Below, one piece after another: positions 19,317-28,280 of a stretch of 64,000 nucleotides of DNA. Position numbers and translations under genes: made by a program. Every line of letters starts with the position of its first letter. Position 1 is the first letter of the stretch. The notes under the pieces were generated by a model. The model saw only the letters and a program-made list of their open reading frames with translations, was not told the DNA's origin and searched no databases. Source of the DNA: an uncultured Thermoguttaceae bacterium (GTDB taxonomy: Bacteria; Planctomycetota; Planctomycetia; Pirellulales; Thermoguttaceae); the NCBI GenBank assembly GCA_938084835.1, contig CALKER010000004.1, positions 62,001-126,000 on the forward strand, written 5' to 3'.

Positions 19317-19399
19317 GGGGGGTTTCCCGAGTGGTCAAAGGGGTCAGACTGTAAATCTGATGGCTTCGGCCTTCGCAGGTTCGAATCCTGCACCCCCCA
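19317..19399 (+). tRNA. tRNA-Tyr (GTA)
   Basis: 83-nt class II tRNA with a long variable arm. The acceptor stem GGGGGGT/ACCCCCC is perfect, the anticodon GTA is at 19351-19353, and the T arm is GCAGGTTCGAATCCTGC. Discriminator base A; CCA is not encoded. Confidence 0.97.
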
Positions 19400-19518
19400 T
19401 TCCTATGATTTAATTTACCACCTAAGAGGGTTAAGGCGAGAAATGCGGGCGGTACAGGTTCGCCTTGTACTGCCCTTGGTGTAACTATTGCCATGGGCTA
19501 TAATTGGACCTGACACAT

Positions 19519-19589
19519 GCGGGTGTAGCTCAACGGTAGAGCAGCAGCCTTCCAAGCTGACGACGAGGGTTCGACTCCCTTCACCCGCT
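19519..19589 (+). tRNA. tRNA-Gly (TCC)
   Basis: 71-nt tRNA; acceptor GCGGGTG/CACCCGC, anticodon TCC at 19551-19553 in the loop CTTCCAA, T arm around GGTTCGACTCC. Discriminator T; CCA is not encoded. A strong hairpin follows at 19697-19720. Confidence 0.96.
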
Positions 19590-19696
19590 CTGAACGACTC
19601 CTGCTATGCCCGGCCCGAATTTGCCTTAAAAAGGCTAAGATTGCCCTCGATAGTGGGGGGACGGCGGGCGGCCCCGACTGAGTTATGAGCATGTCT

Positions 19697-19725
19697 ACCC
19701 CCCAGTTGGAGCTGGGGGGTGATGT
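19697..19725 (+). terminator. Strong hairpin between tRNA-Gly and tRNA-Thr
   Basis: ACCCCCCAG (19697-19705) pairs perfectly with CTGGGGGGT (19712-19720) over a 6-base loop, followed by GATGTTTTA. The stem is strong but the T run is short and delayed; it may be a terminator or a processing signal in the tRNA transcript. Confidence 0.5.
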
Positions 19726-19744
19726 TTTAATATTTCGGCCCGGT

Positions 19745-19816
<72 letters not shown>

Positions 19817-20157
19817 TTTTTGTGTGTTCCTGCTATGGCGCACCGGTATCAAACAGGGGAACCCATGCAGGGAGAAATCTAACAAGTTCCGTTCGGCACA
19901 AGTTGGCAAACGACCTACCCGGAAGATTGCAGTCCGCGGACGGCAGCATTTTTATTGAATAGGTTGAGCTTACCGCCCTTGCCCGAAGAAATCGGGTAGT
20001 GTTTAATACCGGTCGCGATTGCCACCTTGCGGATTTAGTGTCTGCGGCTAGGGAGGATCTTTTGCAATGAGTGCCGGGCAGGGGTAAGAGGATTTGGAGG
20101 GGAACGCGAATCGGTTACAAAGGTAAGGTCCTTGCACTACGGGAGAAAAGTTTAGAA
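19817..20157. other. Leader region of tuf
   Basis: 341 bases with no supported gene between tRNA-Thr and tuf. Frames open into tuf from 20071, but that part does not resemble EF-Tu. Confidence 0.4.
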
Positions 20158-21357
20158 ATGGCCAAGGAGGTTTTTCAACGAACTAAGCCTCACGTCAACG
20201 TCGGCACGATCGGTCACATCGATCACGGCAAAACCAAGCTCACCGAGGCTATCCTTGCCGTCCAATCCCGAAAGGGCATGGCAAGGTTTAAGAGTTACGC
20301 AGAAATTGCCAAAGGTGGCACGGTTCGTGACGCCACAAAAACGGTGACGATCCACGTGGCTCACGTGGAGTACGAGACTCCCAACCGGCATTACGCCCAC
20401 ATCGACTGCCCGGGGCACGCCGACTACATCAAGAACATGATCACTGGCGCCGCCCAGATGGATGGTGCTATTTTGGTGGTTTCGGCGGCAGACGGGCCCA
20501 TGCCCCAGACGCGCGAGCACGTACTTTTGGCCCGCCAGGTGAACGTCCCGGCCATTGTGGTCTTCCTCAATAAGGTGGATCTTGTCGACGACGAAGAGCT
20601 CCTCGAGCTGGTCGAGCTCGAACTTCGAGAGCTTCTCTCTAAGTACGGTTACCCGGGCGATGAAATCCCGATCGTTCGCGGCTCTGCTTTGCGAGCTGCC
20701 GAAAACCCAACTGATCCCGAATCCACCCGCTGCATTGAAGAGCTTTTAGAAAAGCTCGACACGTGGATTCCGGAGCCTGTCCGAGACAGGGACAAGCCCT
20801 TCCTGATGGCCGTCGAGGACGTCTTCAGTATCGAAGGTCGGGGAACAGTGGCCACCGGCCGTATCGAGCGCGGTGTCATCCGCCCAGGGGATGAGGTGGA
20901 AATCGTGGGATTTAGCCGCGAACCGCGCAAAACCGTCGTGACCAGCATCGAAATGTTTAATAAAACCCTCGACGAAGGCTTGCCCGGTGACAACGTCGGG
21001 TGTCTGCTGCGCGGGATCAAAAAGGACGAGGTGGAACGAGGCCAAGTGTTGGCTAAACCCGGGTCAATCACCCCCCACACCCGCTTTGAGGCCGAGGTGT
21101 ACGTGCTATCTAAAGAGGAAGGCGGTCGCCACACGCCGTTTTTCAGTGGTTACCGGCCTCAGTTCTACTTCCGCACCACCGACGTTACCGGCGAGGTCAA
21201 GCTCCTGGGCGGTGCTGAAATGTGCATGCCCGGGGACAATGTCCGGCTCGAAGTGCAGCTAATCGCACCTGTGGCCATGGATGAGAACTTGCGGTTCGCC
21301 ATCCGCGAAGGGGGTCGAACTGTAGGTTCGGGCGTGGTCACAAAGATTCTAGAGTAA
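20158..21357 (+). CDS. tuf: Translation elongation factor Tu
   Basis: GTPase that delivers aminoacyl-tRNA to the ribosome. Seen: 399 residues; G1 loop GHIDHGKT (19-26), switch I of planctomycete type with [15 protein letters not shown] (about 54-68, keeping the Mg-binding Thr), G3 DCPGH, G4 NKVD, then beta-barrel domains II and III ending in VVTKILE. Oddity: residue 27 is Lys (GKTKLTE) where nearly all EF-Tu have Thr; the Mg-ligand Thr26 is intact. Start: ATG at 20158 ([16 protein letters not shown]), with GGGAG about 12 nt upstream; in-frame upstream sequence is not conserved. It lies between tRNA-Thr and tRNA-Trp, as in the E. coli tufB locus. Confidence 0.98.
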   Translation: MAKEVFQRTKPHVNVGTIGHIDHGKTKLTEAILAVQSRKGMARFKSYAEIAKGGTVRDATKTVTIHVAHVEYETPNRHYAHIDCPGHADYIKNMITGAAQMDGAILVVSAADGPMPQTREHVLLARQVNVPAIVVFLNKVDLVDDEELLELVELELRELLSKYGYPGDEIPIVRGSALRAAENPTDPESTRCIEELLEKLDTWIPEPVRDRDKPFLMAVEDVFSIEGRGTVATGRIERGVIRPGDEVEIVGFSREPRKTVVTSIEMFNKTLDEGLPGDNVGCLLRGIKKDEVERGQVLAKPGSITPHTRFEAEVYVLSKEEGGRHTPFFSGYRPQFYFRTTDVTGEVKLLGGAEMCMPGDNVRLEVQLIAPVAMDENLRFAIREGGRTVGSGVVTKILE

Positions 21358-21544
21358 TGACAGTAATGAGTGAAACTTTGTAACTTCGCGTCGGTGTCGC
21401 TTTTTCCGGAAGCGAGACGACCGGGAGTTGTGGTCTCCACGAGTGCTCCGCGCTACAATTTGGATCAGGCGGTCCGGGGCACTCTGATACTGCCAATAAC
21501 TGCCGATTCGCCTTCGGGTAACAGCTCACCAGTTCCCGAAGAAC

Positions 21545-21617
21545 AGGGGCGTAGCTCAAATGGTAGAGCACTGGTCTCCAAAACCAGCGGTTGGGAGTTC
21601 GAGTCTCTCCGCCCCTG
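21545..21617 (+). tRNA. tRNA-Trp (CCA)
   Basis: 73-nt tRNA; acceptor AGGGGCG/CGCCCCT, anticodon CCA at 21578-21580 in the stem CTGGT/ACCAG, T arm around GAGTTCGAGTCTC. Discriminator G; 3' CCA is not encoded. It lies between tuf and secE, a widely conserved position. Confidence 0.97.
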
Positions 21618-21918
21618 CTTCTTGTGATGGTGGCTGCTAGGCATCTCCCGCTAATTTCCGTGGATTTCATGACGAATATTCCCGCCTTCGTAGGTAGCTC
21701 TTTAGCTGCCCTATGAGGATTTCTCGCTCCGGCACAGTCCCCTCAATTCGGGGATTTTGCCGCACAGAGCAGACTTTAATCGGTCCGATGTAATGCACTT
21801 CAAAGAGACCGCCAGTTGCCGAGGCGGCCCGGAACTCCCGGGCTCTCCTGGTTTTCCCCGGTAAGTCCTCGGCGGGGGGTCAAAAACCGCATTCAACTGT
21901 TTGTAACGGAACAAGTCC
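21618..21918. other. Spacer between tRNA-Trp and secE
   Basis: 301 bases, no supported gene or clear regulatory element. Confidence 0.4.
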
Positions 21919-22425
21919 GTGAGGGAAATCTGGCGAGAACTTTTTCGAGCAGGCCTCTATAAACCGCAGCAGGGTCGGATTGTCCGGCAGCTTACGGCTC
22001 TCGGCATTGGAATTGTGCTACTGGCAGGGGTTTACAATCTATTTGAGTACTATCGCTATGGATTGCGTGCCTTCCCAGGGAATTGGATCGAGTGGTTTAA
22101 TGGTTGGCTCACCTTTTTTGGTTTGGGCACCATAGGTCGGAGCGCCGGGATAGAAACGCTCATTCGTGAGGTGGTTCGGTATGGGATTCCCGGGGCATTG
22201 GCGCTCCTTTCCGTTTGGGTGGCCTACCGCATCGTGAATGTTCCTCGGTTTGCTGATTTTTTGATTGCGGTCGAGGCGGAACTCCACAAAGTATCCTGGC
22301 CAACACGAACGGAGGTCATTAGGAGTTCGATTGTAGTTTTAGTAACGATTTTCGGACTTGCATTCGTCTTGTATACCTTTGACTTTTTCTGGCGACTGCT
22401 GTTTCATTGGTTCGCGATCCTGTAG
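21919..22425 (+). CDS. secE: Preprotein translocase subunit SecE, long three-helix form
   Basis: Essential inner-membrane subunit that clamps SecY in the Sec translocon. Seen: 168 residues with three hydrophobic helices: about 26-45 (ALGIGIVLLAGVYNLFEYY), about 90-107 (GIPGALALLSVWVAYRIV) and about 134-160. The conserved amphipathic segment EAELHKVSWPTRTEV (about 118-132) precedes the last helix. Most bacterial SecE are 60-70 residues with one helix; E. coli has three, so this is a long form. Start: GTG at 21919; the ribosome binding site is poor. nusG follows only after 852 nt, an unusually large gap for this pair. Confidence 0.92.
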   Translation: MREIWRELFRAGLYKPQQGRIVRQLTALGIGIVLLAGVYNLFEYYRYGLRAFPGNWIEWFNGWLTFFGLGTIGRSAGIETLIREVVRYGIPGALALLSVWVAYRIVNVPRFADFLIAVEAELHKVSWPTRTEVIRSSIVVLVTIFGLAFVLYTFDFFWRLLFHWFAIL

Positions 22426-23277
22426 GTTTTCGCTTGGAAATTGCTGCGTGATCATTGCCAGAGGACAAACCGCCATCTCTCACCTGTGAGATCAGCAGTG
22501 CCAAGTTGGTGTCATCCGCGTCGCAATAAGCATTGTGAATTTTTTTCGAAAAAGCCGCGTAGTGGTTGGAAGATTGTGCGTAAGTGATTCGGTAGCCGCC
22601 AATAGCCAATAAACTTCGAAACACGGATACCTCCGGCTACCTTATAGACCGAATATGGTGCTGGATCTGGTGGTTTTTATTGTCTCTGCGAGTTAGCAAA
22701 TAAATTTTGTATCGGATTGTTGTGCATAAATTGCCTGCAGTTCCCTATTCGAACTTTGCATTTAACTTTCGCGCAATATTTTTGTCGCCCCGCTGGGGTC
22801 CTCGGCGGTTTTGGGTCGATGGCCACAGCTTAAGTAACAATCCCGCTCAAAGCTTCTGCCAAGTAGAAAGATCGTGGATTGCTGCTTTGTAATTGTTACA
22901 AAGCGTAGCAGAATACCTGGTAGGTCCGGATTCCCGTGCAGCCACACATCCGTCTGATTCTTTCCACAGGAGGGGCTTCCGTGACGGGGTGATGGATTAC
23001 CAAAGGAATCAGGGTGACCAAATATTCCGGGATCGTTCCTACAGAATCTTCCGGGAAATCCGTTTGTGTCCTCCGGGAAACCGGTGGCCCTCGAAGCGCA
23101 CTAAACAAGCATGTTAATAAAATTTCGGGGGTATTTATTAATAAAATTTCGGGGGTATTTACATTCCAATGAACTTGGCTTCGCCCCACCCCGGCGCCAC
23201 TGGCTGGAACTTCACCACGGGTGGCCTTCGTTTAAGAGGAAGCTGTCAAAGCGACGTAGCATAGGGAGGACGTACGG
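22426..23277. other. Long spacer between secE and nusG
   Basis: 852 bases without a supported gene, AT-rich in the first half. It contains a perfect 24-nt tandem duplication (23114-23161) ending 116 nt before nusG. These two genes are usually adjacent, so nusG probably has its own promoter here. Confidence 0.5.
23114..23161. repeat. Perfect tandem duplication, 24-nt unit
   Basis: Two identical adjacent 24-nt copies (23114-23137 and 23138-23161), starting TTAATAAAATTTCGGGGG. The AT-rich half resembles promoter UP-type sequence; both copies lie upstream of nusG. Confidence 0.95.
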
Positions 23278-23940
23278 ATGAGCGGGGCGGAATTCACCGA
23301 ATTTGGACAGGCGCCGGATCAGGCCCCGGCCCAGTTAGCCGCCGAAAACTTAGAAACAGTCGTAAAGGAGGAAGCGTCGGCCTCTGCAGAGGCGGAACCA
23401 AAGTCGGACAAGATGGATTGGTATTTCGTAAAAGTACAGACCCAGCGCGAAGAGGCTATCTGCGAAGGCCTAAGAAGGCGGATTAAGATCGCGGGGATGG
23501 AACGGTATTTCGGTGAGATCATCATCCCCACCGAGACGGTAACAGAATTCAAAGGGGGCAAAAAGCGAGTTACCAAGCGTAAGCTTTATCCTGGTTACCT
23601 GCTGATTCAAATGGAGATGAATGACGATACGTGGTTTCTTGTACGCGAAACCCCCGGCGTTGGCGATTTCGTCGGAGCCGCTGGGAAACCATGTCCCGCC
23701 TATCCGCACGAAGTGGCACCGATTCTGGCTAAGCGGGAGCAAAAAGAAGGGGAAGCTCCACGGTTGCGAATCAACTTTAAAACTGGCGACAAAGTAAAGA
23801 TTAACGAAGGAACATTTGAGAATTTCCAAGGGGAGGTCTCGGCCATAGACGAGGCAAGTGGCAGGGTTACGGTCATGATTAACATTTTCGGCCGCAGTAC
23901 ACCCGTCGAACTGCAACACTGGCAGGTAGAATTGATTTGA
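23278..23940 (+). CDS. nusG: Transcription termination/antitermination factor NusG
   Basis: Binds RNA polymerase to raise processivity and links it to Rho or the ribosome. Seen: 220 residues; an acidic Ala/Glu-rich N-terminal extension of about 45 residues, the NGN domain from DWYFVKVQTQREE (about 47-59) through YPGYLLIQMEM, and a C-terminal KOW domain with TGDKVKINEGTFENFQGEV. E. coli NusG is 181 residues; the extension accounts for the difference. Start: ATG at 23278 with AGGGAGG about 9 nt upstream. It precedes rplK by 231 nt. Confidence 0.96.
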   Translation: MSGAEFTEFGQAPDQAPAQLAAENLETVVKEEASASAEAEPKSDKMDWYFVKVQTQREEAICEGLRRRIKIAGMERYFGEIIIPTETVTEFKGGKKRVTKRKLYPGYLLIQMEMNDDTWFLVRETPGVGDFVGAAGKPCPAYPHEVAPILAKREQKEGEAPRLRINFKTGDKVKINEGTFENFQGEVSAIDEASGRVTVMINIFGRSTPVELQHWQVELI

Positions 23941-24171
23941 TCTTTCGCAACGGGGGCTTCCACTTCTTAGGCAATGTTGGTATACTATTTGTTTCTCGGC
24001 CGTCCGCGAAGGAATTCCTACACTTATGTGGGCAGCCTAGCCCGGAGGTCATTACTGCCTGGATGATAGGAGGAACGATCCCCCCGTAATGGGGACTGGA
24101 AATTTCTTAGGAATCTCCGGCCGAAAAGCCAATACGAACGTCGCAGAGGCGCTACAAGCGGGTTTTAAACG
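23941..24171. promoter_or_regulatory. Spacer between nusG and rplK with a possible -10 box
   Basis: TATACT at 23981-23986 is a good -10 match, but the hexamer 17 nt upstream (TTCCAC) is a poor -35. A promoter for the rplK-rplA transcript could be here; confidence is low because planctomycete promoter consensus is poorly defined. Confidence 0.22.
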
Positions 24172-24597
24172 ATGGCAAAGCAATTAGCAGGAACGGTTAA
24201 GCTGCATATCACCGGAGGGCAAGCAACCCCTGGCCCGCCCGTGGGTACATCTTTGGGCAAATTTGGGATTAATCTGGGACAATTTGTCCAACAGGTGAAC
24301 GATAAAACTCGGCAGGATATGGGGTTGCGCGTGCCGGTTGTGGTGCGTGTTTACAGAGATCGATCGTTCGAGGTAGAGGTCCGCCAACCTGTGGTGGCCG
24401 ATTTGTTAAAACAGGCAGCACAGATCGCCAAAGGTTCCGGAAATACTCCCCGCGAAAAGGTGGGACGAGTCACGCGAGCGCAAGTCGAGGCCATTGCTCG
24501 CCGGAAGCTCCCCGATTTAAATGTCCGGGACTTGGAGGCTGCTATTCGCGTCGTGGAGGGGACGGCAAGAAGTATGGGGTTGGAGGTGGTCGACTAG
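24172..24597 (+). CDS. rplK: 50S ribosomal protein L11
   Basis: Binds the GTPase-associated centre of 23S rRNA. Seen: 141 residues (family 140-145), with LHITGGQATPGPPVGTSLG (about 11-29, the proline pair of the N-terminal domain) and the C-terminal rRNA-binding domain ending GTARSMGLEV. The usual cofactor segment KxxxGxGNT is present as KGSGNTPREKVG. Start: ATG at 24172; the ribosome binding site is weak. rplA follows after 294 nt. Confidence 0.98.
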   Translation: MAKQLAGTVKLHITGGQATPGPPVGTSLGKFGINLGQFVQQVNDKTRQDMGLRVPVVVRVYRDRSFEVEVRQPVVADLLKQAAQIAKGSGNTPREKVGRVTRAQVEAIARRKLPDLNVRDLEAAIRVVEGTARSMGLEVVD

Positions 24598-24891
24598 GGG
24601 GTGCCACACGGGACTCGCGTCTACTCCTGAGCCTCATGGATACGATGTGGTCCGTCATTACTTGAATCCTTAGCGGCATACGACCAAGGCGTGGGCGTTT
24701 TTGTCCCCAGCCTGTTGACTTTGCCTCACGCAATTCCCATCGAATTGGCGATGGCCAAAGAAGCAAGCACGTGAGGTGATTGCAAAGCGGTCGCTGGCGG
24801 GAGGCGGTCATGGCATATTAAAAAAACAGTCGGTTAGAGTCGACGGGGTGCAGATTTGCCCCAAACGGAGGGTCGGCGAGGCAGTTAACCA

Positions 24892-25572
24892 ATGGCTAAG
24901 CGATCGAAACGCATGCAGGCTTTACTCTCCAAGGTGCCCGGCAAAAAGGCGTTGCCCCTTCCGGAAGCAGTGGCACTGCTAAAGACATTCAACAACACCA
25001 AGTTTGACCAGAGTGTCGAAGTGGCTATCCGTTTGGGTATTGATCCCCGCCAGGCCGATCAAACGGTCCGGGGGTCGGTGGTGTTGCCGCACGGCATAGG
25101 GCGAACTTTACGGGTGGCCGTAATCACCAAAGGCGATAAAGTGGACGAGGCACGCGCAGCTGGGGCTGACATCGTTGGCGGGACCGACCTCATTGAGAAA
25201 ATCAAAAACGGTTTCCTTGATTTTGATGTCTGCATTGCCACCCCGGATATGATGGGAGCAGTTGCCCCGCTGGGAAAGATCCTGGGACCGAGGGGGCTAA
25301 TGCCCTCACCCCGCACCGGAACGGTGACGATGGATGTGGGCAAGGTCGTAAAGGAGTATAAGGCCGGGAAAGTCGAGTTTCGAAATGACTCCACCGGAAA
25401 TGTCCATGCCGTAGTCGGCAAGTTGAGTTTTGATGCTGACAAATTGGTCGAGAATATTCAAACGTTCATCGATTACGTCAGCAGTCTCCGCCCACCAAGT
25501 GTGAAAGGCCAGTTCATTCGCTCGGTGAGCATTTCCGCGACAATGTCTCCCGGAATTAAGGTAGCCGTTTAA
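24892..25572 (+). CDS. rplA: 50S ribosomal protein L1
   Basis: Forms the L1 stalk of the large subunit and helps release deacylated tRNA. Seen: 226 residues (family about 230), with [21 protein letters not shown] near 43-63 and the signature [19 protein letters not shown] (about 128-146). In many bacteria L1 also represses its own operon by binding mRNA; I could not identify that site here. Start: ATG at 24892 with GAGG about 10 nt upstream. Confidence 0.98.
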   Translation: MAKRSKRMQALLSKVPGKKALPLPEAVALLKTFNNTKFDQSVEVAIRLGIDPRQADQTVRGSVVLPHGIGRTLRVAVITKGDKVDEARAAGADIVGGTDLIEKIKNGFLDFDVCIATPDMMGAVAPLGKILGPRGLMPSPRTGTVTMDVGKVVKEYKAGKVEFRNDSTGNVHAVVGKLSFDADKLVENIQTFIDYVSSLRPPSVKGQFIRSVSISATMSPGIKVAV

Positions 25573-25877
25573 GCTCGGTTGTTCTTAGCCTTGTGGATAA
25601 ACACCGATTGCTACCTAGGCGCGGAGAAAAAAGGCGAAATTGAACATGGCAAGCCCGAAGCGGCAGGGGATGACCGGTTCAGAGCATCGACGTGCCCGCG
25701 AAGAAACCAAAATCACAGTTTTTCATGGAAAAAATAATCGCCGAGGGTTTGATAAAGGCATTGATTGCGAAATTTTCTTAATCTTTGTCCCAGTAAAATC
25801 TCGGCCAATCCAGCTGGATGAGTAGGCTACGAAGGTGACAATGGCGTTGCGGTCGCAGGCAAAATGATCCGTCGGCA
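25573..25877. other. Spacer between rplA and rplJ
   Basis: 305 bases. In many bacteria this region holds the L10 leader, an autoregulatory RNA; a structure prediction would be needed to see it and I do not claim one. The 61-codon ORF at 25640-25825 has no recognisable similarity. Confidence 0.4.
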
Positions 25878-26411
25878 ATGAGCAAGCACGTTAAGTCCCT
25901 GATAATCGATGCGTATCGTAAACGCTTGGCGGGGGTATCCGAGGCGGTCCTTGTGAACGTCATCGGAATGAAGGCTAACTCCGCTGTTAAGCTTCGGGCG
26001 CAATTGCGTCAGAAGGGAATCAATCTTCTAGTGGTGAAAAATTCGTTGGCGGCCCGGGCCACGGCAGGTTCCCCTCTGGGAGCCCTTTTTGAGAACGTCT
26101 CCGGCCCTTGCGCCATTTGTTGGGGTGGGGACGATATTGTAAGCCTGGTCAAAGAAGTCGTTCGCGTCGCCAAAGACGACGGCTTTAAGCCGTTTGAAAT
26201 TCGCCGGGGACTGATTGCCGGAAGAACGATGTCCCCGGAAGAAGTTGAGGAGGTCAGCAAGTGGCCCACACGCCAAGAGCAATTGGCCTTGTTAGTCGGC
26301 CAAATTGTGGGCGTTGGGAGCCGTTTGTCCGGTCAGTTGCTGGCCATCGGGGGGAAATTGGCAAGTCAAATCGACAAACTGGCGAAACCCCCAGAAGAAC
26401 AGGGAAGTTAA
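25878..26411 (+). CDS. rplJ: 50S ribosomal protein L10
   Basis: Anchors L7/L12 dimers on the ribosome stalk. Seen: 177 residues (family about 165-180); N-terminal rRNA-binding domain with VLVNVIGMKANSAVKLRAQLR and LLVVKNSLAARA (about 50-61), and a C-terminal helix for L12 binding. Start: ATG at 25878, weak ribosome binding site. Between it and rplL a 7-bp hairpin (26440-26457) is visible. Confidence 0.96.
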   Translation: MSKHVKSLIIDAYRKRLAGVSEAVLVNVIGMKANSAVKLRAQLRQKGINLLVVKNSLAARATAGSPLGALFENVSGPCAICWGGDDIVSLVKEVVRVAKDDGFKPFEIRRGLIAGRTMSPEEVEEVSKWPTRQEQLALLVGQIVGVGSRLSGQLLAIGGKLASQIDKLAKPPEEQGS

Positions 26412-26693
26412 ACATTATCCTCGAATTGTGGGATGGATCTGCCAAACTTTTTTGGCATAACCGGGGTGGTTCCCAGGGAAGGCGAGTATTTCGGTGCACG
26501 AGTAGAGGAGTGCTCCGCTTTGAGGGGCAATTTCCACACCGGTAGTAAGCCGGATTTTTTCGGATGCCCGCGAAATGTTGAACACTGTCCGCGGATCATC
26601 CGGCTATAACTGACCAATTATTTCGTTAGAGACTGTCGGCGATTATCCTGGCAAAACGGAAAGTCGGACGAAAAGGTAAAGGACAGGTCAACT

Positions 26694-27110
26694 ATGTCAG
26701 AGGCAACTGCCACACGGGAGTTTTCCGCAACTACGATCGAGTTAGGCGATCGGATTGCTAAGCTTACTTTGATTGAGGCGAAGGAACTAAGCGACTACTT
26801 GCGGGAAAAGTACGGTATCGAACCGGCTGCGGGCGGAGTGGTGGCCATGGCAGCTCCGGCTGGGGCCCCGGCAGCCGGCGAGGCAAAACCTGAGAAGACC
26901 GAATTCGACGTGATCTTGGAATCCTTCGATGCGGCCTCGAAGCTTAACGTTATCAAAGAACTTCGGGCCGCTACTGGATTGGGGTTGAAGGAAGCAAAAG
27001 ATCTCGTCGAATCTTGCCCCGCGAAGATCAAAGAAAAAATCTCCAAAGAGGATGCAGAAGCCTTAAAGAAAAAGCTCGAAGCAGCCGGAGCAAAAGTCAG
27101 CGTGAAGTAA
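26694..27110 (+). CDS. rplL: 50S ribosomal protein L7/L12
   Basis: Stalk protein that recruits translational GTPases. Seen: 138 residues (family 120-130); N-terminal dimerisation domain, an alanine/glycine/proline hinge (about 49-67) and the conserved C-terminal domain with [19 protein letters not shown] and [13 protein letters not shown]. The N-terminus is about 10 residues longer than in E. coli. Start: ATG at 26694 with AAAGGACAGG about 8 nt upstream. Confidence 0.98.
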   Translation: MSEATATREFSATTIELGDRIAKLTLIEAKELSDYLREKYGIEPAAGGVVAMAAPAGAPAAGEAKPEKTEFDVILESFDAASKLNVIKELRAATGLGLKEAKDLVESCPAKIKEKISKEDAEALKKKLEAAGAKVSVK

Positions 27111-28280
27111 GAAGGCCCCAGAGGACGAGATTGTCCTCATACGAGCTAAATTTAATCCCCACCTGGCCCACAAGGCCGACAAAGTATCGGTCGAAGCGTC
27201 AGGAAATAACAACCCAGCTCATAGTCACCCCCGGGATCCAACTCTCAAGCCCGATGCTCTGCAGGAGGAAAGCCGGCGACCAGTGCCACTTGAGAGTTCA
27301 TGCGCGGGAAAAAGTGCGCGTTAAAAATTCACCAAAAATGCTGATCTTTCGATCCTTAATGTGCCCAGAGGCTTCATCGACCGATAGTTTTCAGCCATCA
27401 AGGTAGTAAGCTTTGTGGGACACGTTTGGCGGCTGCCCCAAAAGTTTACGGCGGCACTCTAAGTTGATGCGGCACTCTAAGTTGAATAGTGACGCTTGGG
27501 GATTCAAGTGAGCTTGATCCAACGGTTGCAGTGGTTGAAGGCAAGGCGGAGGTAGTCGGGGGTCGAGCTTTGCTTGTTAGCAAGTGTGTGTAGCAGGCGA
27601 ATCAATCGGGACGCAGATAGCGGGAGCTTGTTGATGCCTGGAATGAGGGTTTCTCCTGTCGGTGATGGTCCCGAGAAGAGTACGGTGGCCACTAGTTGAC
27701 AATCGCCGCAAAGCTTTGGCCAAAGTTCAGCAGCCACGGGTTGTGTAGAGGTTAATACCGGGGAATTTCAAACAGGTCAAACATGGGTCCGTGAACCTCC
27801 AGCAGAAATGACGGAGCTCGCACGATTAATTTGCTGGCCTAAGGTGGCGACTCAGCGAAGGAGCGGGGAGCCGTTAGAGGTTGTGGGGTCAAGAACCCAA
27901 ATGTCTTTTGAAATGGTGCTTCCCAATGGCCCGGAATCAAGGTGGCATCAACCAACGCGACGGCCTCAGACCGGTGAATCTTCAGGTGGAGGGTTTGGGG
28001 AAAATTGAGGCATTATGTCAACCTGTCCTTTTTGTTTCCGATTTCGTTCCGCTAGTCGTTCCTTTTGCTTTGGTGGAGTAACCTCCTGAAAAGGGGTTTA
28101 ACCACCTTTATTTGTGCTTACGGTTATTTGTGGCTGTGACGGTCGGTGCCGGTTGAGATATCGGGGCGAGTTTAACCTCAGGCATCCTCGCGGCTTGAAC
28201 TAGTGTGGGTACATGGTCTTTCCTCATTAACCGCTGCCAACTCCGGCTAAAAGTGCCATTTGAAGGGAGGATAACTCTTT
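27111..28280. other. Long spacer between rplL and rpoB
   Basis: 1170 bases with no supported ORF. A 6-bp hairpin (GAGGAC 27121-27126 with GTCCTC 27133-27138) lies 10 nt beyond the rplL stop but lacks a T run. An 18-nt tandem duplication lies at 27451-27486. Known: E. coli has an attenuator and an RNase III site between rplL and rpoB; here the gap is several times larger, so a separate rpoB promoter is likely. Confidence 0.5.
27451..27486. repeat. Tandem duplication, 18-nt unit
   Basis: GCGGCACTCTAAGTTGAT (27451-27468) is followed directly by a copy differing only at the last base (27469-27486). Intergenic, in the rplL-rpoB spacer. Confidence 0.9.

Noticed and set aside
19697-19720. Part of a fourth tRNA
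   Set aside because: A simple hairpin without D and T arms; no cloverleaf can be drawn around it.
25640-25825. Short ORF between rplA and rplJ as a leader peptide
   Set aside because: No ribosome binding site of note and no similarity; the region is more likely an untranslated leader.
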